DNA of 11,315 bases from Pseudomonadota bacterium (GTDB taxonomy: Bacteria > Pseudomonadota > Gammaproteobacteria > Steroidobacterales > Steroidobacteraceae): assembly GCA_023457495.1 (NCBI GenBank), contig JAEWLQ010000057.1, forward strand, positions 1-11,315. The letters are read 5' to 3'. Below, in pieces: positions 7,757-11,315 of this stretch (within the stretch, counting starts at the first letter, position 1; each line of letters begins with the position of its first letter). The position numbers and the translations under genes are program-made. The notes under the pieces are model-generated. The model ran no database searches. It was not told the origin of the DNA and worked only from the letters and a program-made list of their open reading frames with translations.

Positions 7757-8602
7757 TCAGGCCGTGCCTCGCGCGCACACGCGCCAGCAGGCGGCGGTGA
7801 ATCGCACGTCGGCGCCATGGACGTAGGGGGCGAATCCCGCGCGGACGGCCGCGACGACCTTCGTCCGCATTGCCTCGTCGGCCTGCTGCATCGCGAGTCC
7901 CACCGGACCCAACCGGGTGACGTAGCGGTCGAGATCCTTTTCCGGAAACACGCAGGGCACATCGATCGGATCGATTTCGATCCGCGCCCAGCCCGCGCTC
8001 GCCAGGATTTGCGCGACGCGTTGCCGGTCCGCGAACGCGAACTGGCCCGGGGCGTCGGGCACGCGCGGCGGGAGGTTGGGTAGATAGGGGCGCGCGGCCT
8101 TCTCGGCGGCGGTCATGAACGGGTTTTCCGCGGGATCGCGGAACACGGCGAGCTGCATGCGCGCATCGCCGGTGGCCGCCCGCCGCAGGTTGGCGAACGC
8201 GCGCACGGGGTCATCGAAGAACATGACGCCGAAGCGCGAGATGAACCGGTCGAAACTCGCGGGTTCGAAGGCATGAGTCTGCGCGTCGGCGCAAACGAAG
8301 GTCGCCGCCGATCCGGCGCGCGACGCCCGCACGCGCGCGAGCGCGATCATGGGCTCCGACAGGTCGATGCCGACGACACGCCCGCGAGCGCCGGCGCGGT
8401 GCGCCGCCGCGAGCGTCGTGCTGCCGGTGCCGCAGCCGATGTCGAGAACCCGCGCGCCGGAATCCTTGTCGATCGAGTCGGCCAGCATTCGCTCGAAGGG
8501 CTCGAACATGCCATCCAGCAGTTCCTGCGCTTCGACCCAGGCCTGCCCGGCGGGGCCGTTCCACAACGTCGCCTGGTCGGGTGTCGTTCGATTCGCGCTC
8601 AT
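7757..8602 (-). CDS. Class I SAM-dependent methyltransferase, substrate unknown
   Basis: The 281-residue product has a Rossmann methyltransferase fold. Motif I is VLDIGCGTG (52-60), motif II is VGIDLSEPMI with the ribose-binding Asp80, and Asp106 in CADAQTHAFE is in the adenine-contact position. RFISRFGVMFFDDP (119-132) is the motif seen in UbiE/arsenite-methyltransferase-like small-molecule enzymes. The C-terminal half (about 150-281) is the substrate region and gives no clear clue. No signal peptide or membrane segment is visible. AGGTG lies 4 nt before ATG 8602, which fixes the start. It is a single gene, convergent with nagA, and faces away from tRNA-Thr. Its promoter has MerR/SoxR layout, so expression is probably induced by a redox, drug or metal-type signal and not by amino sugars. 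No function in GlcNAc use is implied by the neighbours. Confidence 0.88.
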   Translation of the reverse strand: MSANRTTPDQATLWNGPAGQAWVEAQELLDGMFEPFERMLADSIDKDSGARVLDIGCGTGSTTLAAAHRAGARGRVVGIDLSEPMIALARVRASRAGSAATFVCADAQTHAFEPASFDRFISRFGVMFFDDPVRAFANLRRAATGDARMQLAVFRDPAENPFMTAAEKAARPYLPNLPPRVPDAPGQFAFADRQRVAQILASAGWARIEIDPIDVPCVFPEKDLDRYVTRLGPVGLAMQQADEAMRTKVVAAVRAGFAPYVHGADVRFTAACWRVCARGTA

Positions 8603-8637
8603 CTTTCACCTCGCGTGCGGATCAGTTGTCGCGCGCA

Positions 8638-8668
8638 AGTGTGCCAACTCAAGTCGACTTGAGGTCAA
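8638..8668 (-). promoter_or_regulatory. MerR/SoxR-type promoter with 16-bp palindromic operator
   Basis: On the minus strand, TTGACC (8668-8663) and CACACT (8643-8638) are separated by exactly 19 bp. Inside the spacer and touching the -35 lies the perfect 16-bp palindrome CTCAAGTCGACTTGAG (8648-8663). An overlong 19-20-bp spacer with a dyad between the hexamers is the hallmark of promoters activated by MerR-family proteins, which untwist the spacer DNA. The left arm CCTCAAGT and right arm ACTTGAG match the E. coli SoxR box; the centre here is CG where the soxS box has TA, and the final G of the right arm is T. The ATG of the methyltransferase follows about 35 nt after the -10. No MerR-family gene is in the window, so the regulator acts in trans. 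Confidence 0.7.
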
Positions 8669-8714
8669 GAGGCGGTGGCCGTATCAGGCGTTGCCTAACT
8701 CCGCGATTTCTCAC

Positions 8715-8742
8715 CCGGCACCGACGGGATGTTTGGTGCCGG
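8715..8742 (-). repeat. 8-bp inverted repeat overlapping the tRNA-Thr 3' end
   Basis: CCGGCACC (8715-8722) and GGTGCCGG (8735-8742) are perfect complements separated by 12 nt. In the RNA leaving the tRNA gene, the 3' acceptor strand with its discriminator base and CC could pair with the downstream arm and form an eight-pair hairpin. No U-run follows, so it is not a standard intrinsic terminator. It may aid 3' processing or termination, or be a partial copy of the acceptor sequence. Confidence 0.5.
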
Positions 8743-8809
8743 CTGCAGGGATCGAACCCGCGACATCCAGTTTACAAAACTGGCGCTCTACCAACTGAGC
8801 TAAGCCGGC
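8734..8809 (-). tRNA. tRNA-Thr (anticodon UGU), CCA encoded
   Basis: Read on the minus strand, the cloverleaf is complete. The acceptor stem GCCGGCT (8809-8803) pairs with AGCCGGC (8744-8738), followed by discriminator A (8737) and an encoded CCA (8736-8734). The D-arm is GCTCAGTTGGTAGAGC and the T-arm carries GTTCGATCC. The anticodon stem CCAGT/ACTGG encloses loop TTTGTAA, with anticodon TGT at 8776-8774, reading ACA and related threonine codons. It closely resembles E. coli thrU, which likewise follows birA and coaA. It lies 43 nt beyond the SPOR gene, in the same direction. Confidence 0.97.
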
Positions 8810-8825
8810 ATTCCGTAGCGCCCGG

Positions 8826-8831
8826 ATTTTA
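8826..8831 (-). promoter_or_regulatory. Possible -10 element for tRNA-Thr
   Basis: TAAAAT on the minus strand is followed by a GC-rich stretch (CCGGGCGC), like the discriminators of stable-RNA promoters, and lies 16 nt before the first tRNA base. No -35 resembling TTGACA is found 15-18 bp upstream, so the tRNA may instead depend on read-through from the birA-coaX-SPOR unit. Confidence 0.3.
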
Positions 8832-8852
8832 GGCGCTCGATGCAGTCACGCG

Positions 8853-9500
8853 CTATTGCGGGCTCGAAAATTGATCATCCGGAGGCCCGGATGCAGCGGG
8901 ACAGGGCCGGAATTCGAGCTCCGAGTCCCCGGCCTGAAACTTCTGCCCCTCGAGCGGCGGCGAGCCGGACTTGAGAGTCAGATCGAGCCAGATCGTCGAC
9001 GCGGACTTTTCGCGCGCCTCGATCTGCGGCAGGAGCTGCAAACGCGCGACGCGCTCGGACTGCGCGAACGCGCGCCGCTCATCCGAGAACACGCCGAGCG
9101 AAATGCGGCGTGAGCCGGGTTCGCCCACGACCTGGGCTTCGTTGATGCCGCCGCGGTTCAAGCGCTCGATCAGCCGGCGTTCGGCGGCCTGCGTCACGGG
9201 CGCTTCGAGATAGACCCAGTAACCATCGAGCAGACGCTCTTCTTCTTCGCGCGGCACCGAGGTGTAGCCCGCATCGGTCAATGTCTGCCGTGCGCGCGCG
9301 GCGAGCGCGGCGTTGGCGAACGGGCCGACGGTCACACAGCTTCCATCGGCGGCCACCGCGACGGATTCATTGGCGAGCTGCAAGGGTGGTGCGGACACGG
9401 CCGGTGACACCGGCAGCGCCGGATCCTTCGGCGCGAGCCAGTGCGACCACGCGAAATATGCGAGGTTTACGAGGAGTAGTACGAGAAGGACGGCACGCAC
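8853..9500 (-). CDS. Membrane-anchored SPOR-domain protein
   Basis: With the chosen GTG start at 9500 the product has 215 residues. An N-terminal membrane anchor (about residues 3-20, AVLLVLLLVNLAYFAWSHW) is followed by a proline-rich linker (23-45). The SPOR-like region spans about 55-175, with CVTVGPFANAALAARA, GYWVYLEAP and ISLGVFSDERRAFAQ. SPOR domains bind denuded peptidoglycan, often at the septum, so the bulk should lie in the periplasm. The frame is open upstream to 9677, but that would overlap coaX by about 160 bp with an arginine- and cysteine-rich segment unlike a real N-terminus. GTG 9500, 16 nt after the coaX stop, puts the anchor at the start, although no strong ribosome site supports it. 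The position after coaX is common in this group of bacteria. The exact role is unknown. Confidence 0.85.
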   Translation of the reverse strand: MRAVLLVLLLVNLAYFAWSHWLAPKDPALPVSPAVSAPPLQLANESVAVAADGSCVTVGPFANAALAARARQTLTDAGYTSVPREEEERLLDGYWVYLEAPVTQAAERRLIERLNRGGINEAQVVGEPGSRRISLGVFSDERRAFAQSERVARLQLLPQIEAREKSASTIWLDLTLKSGSPPLEGQKFQAGDSELEFRPCPAASGPPDDQFSSPQ

Positions 9501-9516
9501 GCGAGGCGCGAGTGTA

Positions 9517-10284
9517 TCAAATGCCTTTCCCGGAGCCGCGGGCGAACACCGCGAGTCCGCGCAACACCAGGTCGGGGACCACTCGCTTGGGGACGCGCAC
9601 CTGCCTTGCGATGTCCGCCGCGCCGCCACCGGTGAGCAACAGCACGGGCCGCGAGCCCAGCGCTCGCGCGGCCTCATCGACGGCGCGTTCGATCAGCGCG
9701 GCCGCCGCGAAACGTGCGCCCGCGGTGATGGCGCTGGCGGTATTGGAGGCGAACAGCGCGGCGCCATTGGCCGCATCACCGCGCGCACGGCGCCGGATGC
9801 CATGTGTGCCGGCCAGCAGGCTTTCGACCATGAACGCGGGGCCCGGCACGATCGCACCACCGAGATGACGTCCGGCGGCACTCACGCCATCGAGCGTGAG
9901 CGCGGTGCCGATGTTCGCCACGAGCACGGCCTTCCCCCGCGTGAGCTCGTGCGCGCCGACGATCCCCACCCAGCGATCCGCGCCGAGACGCCAGGGATCG
10001 CGATACCCATTGCGCACGCCATGCGCGGCGCGGGTGCTGCGTGTGAATTCGGGCCGCACGCCGAAGCGGGTCTTCGCGGCCGCGGCGAGCGCCCGTTCGA
10101 AGCGCGGACCGGCCACGTTCACCGCGACGATGCGATCCACACCCGCCGGAGCCCGGCGGATCGCCGTGCGCATCGCGGCGAAATCGCCGCCGTGCGCGAT
10201 AACGCCCATGCGCGCCAGCGTCGCGCCGCGCGCGAGCGCCCATTTCACGCGCGTATTGCCGATGTCGACCAACAAAGTGCTCAT
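9517..10284 (-). CDS. coaX: Type III pantothenate kinase
   Basis: The 255-residue cytoplasmic enzyme phosphorylates pantothenate, the first step of coenzyme A synthesis. It belongs to the ASKHA superfamily: the N-terminal phosphate loop is DIGNTRVKWA (7-16), the pantothenate-site motif is GADRW (101-105), followed by NIGTALTLD (124-132), GGAIVPG (142-148) and LLLTGGGA near the C-terminus. Residue 124 is Asn where the family motif usually reads DxGTA; the other motifs are intact. ATG 10284 overlaps the birA stop as ATGA, a tight coupling that also excludes longer starts in this frame inside birA. Type III kinases need a monovalent cation and are not feedback-inhibited by CoA. The birA-coaX pairing is common in proteobacteria; E. 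coli carries the unrelated coaA in the same place. Confidence 0.95.
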   Translation of the reverse strand: MSTLLVDIGNTRVKWALARGATLARMGVIAHGGDFAAMRTAIRRAPAGVDRIVAVNVAGPRFERALAAAAKTRFGVRPEFTRSTRAAHGVRNGYRDPWRLGADRWVGIVGAHELTRGKAVLVANIGTALTLDGVSAAGRHLGGAIVPGPAFMVESLLAGTHGIRRRARGDAANGAALFASNTASAITAGARFAAAALIERAVDEAARALGSRPVLLLTGGGAADIARQVRVPKRVVPDLVLRGLAVFARGSGKGI

Positions 10285-11279
10285 GTATCGATCCGTACGC
10301 TGACTTCGCCCGAGATGAAGCGCCTGATTCCTTCGTGCGTCTCGACCAGCAACGCGCCATGCGAATCGATGCCGCGCGCGACGCCGCGCGTCACTTCGCC
10401 GGCATTGTCGACGCGCACCTCCTGGCCATTCAGCGCATCGCGCTCGCACCACCGCGCGACATGAGGCGCGAAACCGTGCCGCGGAAAATCCGCGAGCGCG
10501 GGCACGAGCCGCTCGATGAGCGCGCCGGCGATGATATTGCGATCCGGCACCCGCGCGCAGTTCGCGCGGATGTCGTCGGCCACGTTGCCGGTGAGCGCGA
10601 CGGCGGCGCGCGCCTCCTCGCCCAGCAGCACATTGAGCCCGATGCCGATGACGACGTGCACCGGTCCGCCCGCTTCCGCGCGCATCTCGATCAGGATTCC
10701 GCCCAGCTTGCCGCGTGCGGTGACGAGATCGTTGGGCCACTTGAGGCGCACGTCTTCGATTCCGACCGTGCGCAGCGCATTCGACGCCTCGAGACCCACG
10801 ATGAGGCTCAGGGCCGAGAGATCCGTGGGCATGTCGGGGAATTGCCAGGCCAGCGACAGGCAGATGCCGCCGCCGGGAGGCGCAATCCACCCGCGTCCGC
10901 GGCGCCCTCGCCCACCGGTCTGGTTCTCGGCGAGAACAACCGCCGCCATGCCCGCTCCGGGCGGCAGCGAGTCGAGCAGCTTCGTGTTGGTCGAATCGAG
11001 CGTCCATTCGACCAGCAGCGCTTCGATGTGTTGGCGAACGCTGGCGGACAACGCCGCTTCGATGCGCTCCGGACACAAGGGACTCACGCCGGTGGCCAGG
11101 CGGTAACCCTTGTGCGGCTGGGCGTCGAGTGCGACGCCGAGCTCGCGAAGTTGTTCGACCGCCTTCCACACGGCCGCGCGAGTCACGGCGAGATCCGCCG
11201 CCAGCACTTCGCCCGAGTGGAATTCGCGGTCGTCGAGCCGCTGGAACACGCGCTGCGGCAGTGGCGTCTCGGCGTTCAC
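10281..11279 (-). CDS. birA: Bifunctional biotin-[acetyl-CoA-carboxylase] ligase / biotin operon repressor
   Basis: The 332-residue product activates biotin as biotinyl-AMP and attaches it to biotin carboxyl carrier protein. An N-terminal winged helix (about residues 8-62: HSGEVLAADLAVTRAAVWKA, HKGYRL) shows the repressor-type class that can also bind a bio operator. The catalytic core has STNTKLL (96-102), the biotinyl-AMP loop GRGRRGRGW (123-131), KWPNDL (180-185), GKLGGILIE (190-198) and GIGLNV (212-217). A C-terminal SH3-like segment ends at GEVSVRIDT. The start is GTG 11279, which aligns with the E. coli BirA N-terminus and overlaps the stop of a preceding gene as GTGA; the frame stays open to the window edge, so a longer form cannot be excluded. 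Its TGA overlaps the coaX ATG. Confidence 0.94.
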   Translation of the reverse strand: MNAETPLPQRVFQRLDDREFHSGEVLAADLAVTRAAVWKAVEQLRELGVALDAQPHKGYRLATGVSPLCPERIEAALSASVRQHIEALLVEWTLDSTNTKLLDSLPPGAGMAAVVLAENQTGGRGRRGRGWIAPPGGGICLSLAWQFPDMPTDLSALSLIVGLEASNALRTVGIEDVRLKWPNDLVTARGKLGGILIEMRAEAGGPVHVVIGIGLNVLLGEEARAAVALTGNVADDIRANCARVPDRNIIAGALIERLVPALADFPRHGFAPHVARWCERDALNGQEVRVDNAGEVTRGVARGIDSHGALLVETHEGIRRFISGEVSVRIDT

Positions 11280-11315
11280 GACCGTCCGCGACCGAACAGC
11301 CAGAGCCGGCGCGGG
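11276..11315 (-). CDS. C-terminal fragment of an unidentified upstream gene
   Basis: A minus-strand frame enters from the right edge and reads PRRLWLFGRGRS before TGA at 11278-11276. The stop overlaps the birA GTG as GTGA, the same kind of junction seen between birA and coaX, which suggests a real gene in the same operon. Twelve residues are too few to identify it. Confidence 0.35.
   Translation of the reverse strand, partial: PRRLWLFGRGRS

Noticed and set aside
8686..8696. AGGC-GTT-GCCT mini-hairpin as a terminator for tRNA-Thr
   Set aside because: Only four pairs and no U-run in either direction, so it is indistinguishable from chance.
8603..8733. Genomic-island attachment site at the tRNA 3' end
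   Set aside because: No integrase and no direct copy of the tRNA 3' end was found in the window; only the synteny break is kept as a finding.
8349..8832. Plus-strand open frames crossing the methyltransferase 5' end and the tRNA
   Set aside because: They read through the complement of a tRNA gene; the residues near 8740-8800 are a known artefact of translating antisense tRNA.
9501..9677. Upstream extension of the SPOR protein
   Set aside because: It lies inside coaX and reads as an Arg/Cys/Pro-rich shadow; the membrane anchor at the GTG 9500 start makes a normal N-terminus.
1..11315. CRISPR array, insertion sequence, toxin-antitoxin or phage genes
   Set aside because: No regularly spaced repeats, transposase, integrase or terminal inverted repeats were seen; every gap between genes is under 225 bp and accounted for.

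Overview
The window is GC-rich throughout, densely coded, and has short or overlapping gene junctions. Two gene orders point to a gammaproteobacterium of the Xanthomonadales/Nevskiales/Steroidobacterales kind: a GlcNAc utilisation cluster with a fused EIIA-HPr-EI phosphotransferase protein and NagB-II, and a birA-coaX-SPOR-tRNA-Thr block. This placement rests on gene content read by eye and is an inference.

Left two thirds (1-7755): N-acetylglucosamine (GlcNAc) utilisation. A 221-bp divergent intergenic region (4585-4805) separates two transcription units. Leftward: an exported GH20 beta-hexosaminidase (2485-4584), followed 4 nt later by nagF, the EIIA-HPr-EI fusion, which runs off the left edge with 826 codons visible. 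Rightward: a GntR/HutC-type regulator (4806-5549), the SIS-domain glucosamine-6-phosphate deaminase NagB-II (5552-6568) and the deacetylase NagA (6568-7755), with junctions of 2 nt and -1 nt. Together they form a pathway. The hexosaminidase releases GlcNAc from chitooligosaccharides or glycans outside the cytoplasm. The PTS imports it as GlcNAc-6-P, using an EIICB permease that is not in the window. NagA deacetylates GlcNAc-6-P, NagB-II converts the product to fructose-6-P plus ammonia, and the GntR protein is the likely phospho-sugar-responsive repressor. Three ATTGGT elements in the divergent region are candidate operator half-sites.

Middle (7757-8809): a class I SAM-dependent methyltransferase gene is convergent with nagA, with a single base between the stop codons. 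Its promoter has MerR/SoxR architecture: a perfect 16-bp palindrome inside a 19-bp spacer between -35 and -10 hexamers. Upstream of it lies tRNA-Thr(UGU) with encoded CCA. An 8-bp inverted repeat overlaps the 3' end of that tRNA.

Right third (8853-11315), all leftward: the C-terminal end of an unidentified gene, birA (GTGA overlap), coaX (ATGA overlap), then a membrane-anchored SPOR-domain protein 16 nt on, leading toward the tRNA. In E. coli the equivalent block continues from birA-coaA-tRNA-Thr into tRNA-Tyr, tRNA-Gly, tRNA-Thr and tufB. Here it stops after the first tRNA, and the methyltransferase and nag genes follow, so this is a synteny breakpoint. No integrase, transposase, CRISPR array or rRNA was seen. 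Most of the window is well-known metabolism. The least expected signals are the SoxR/MerR-like promoter, the candidate operator repeats and the hairpin and breakpoint at the tRNA 3' end.
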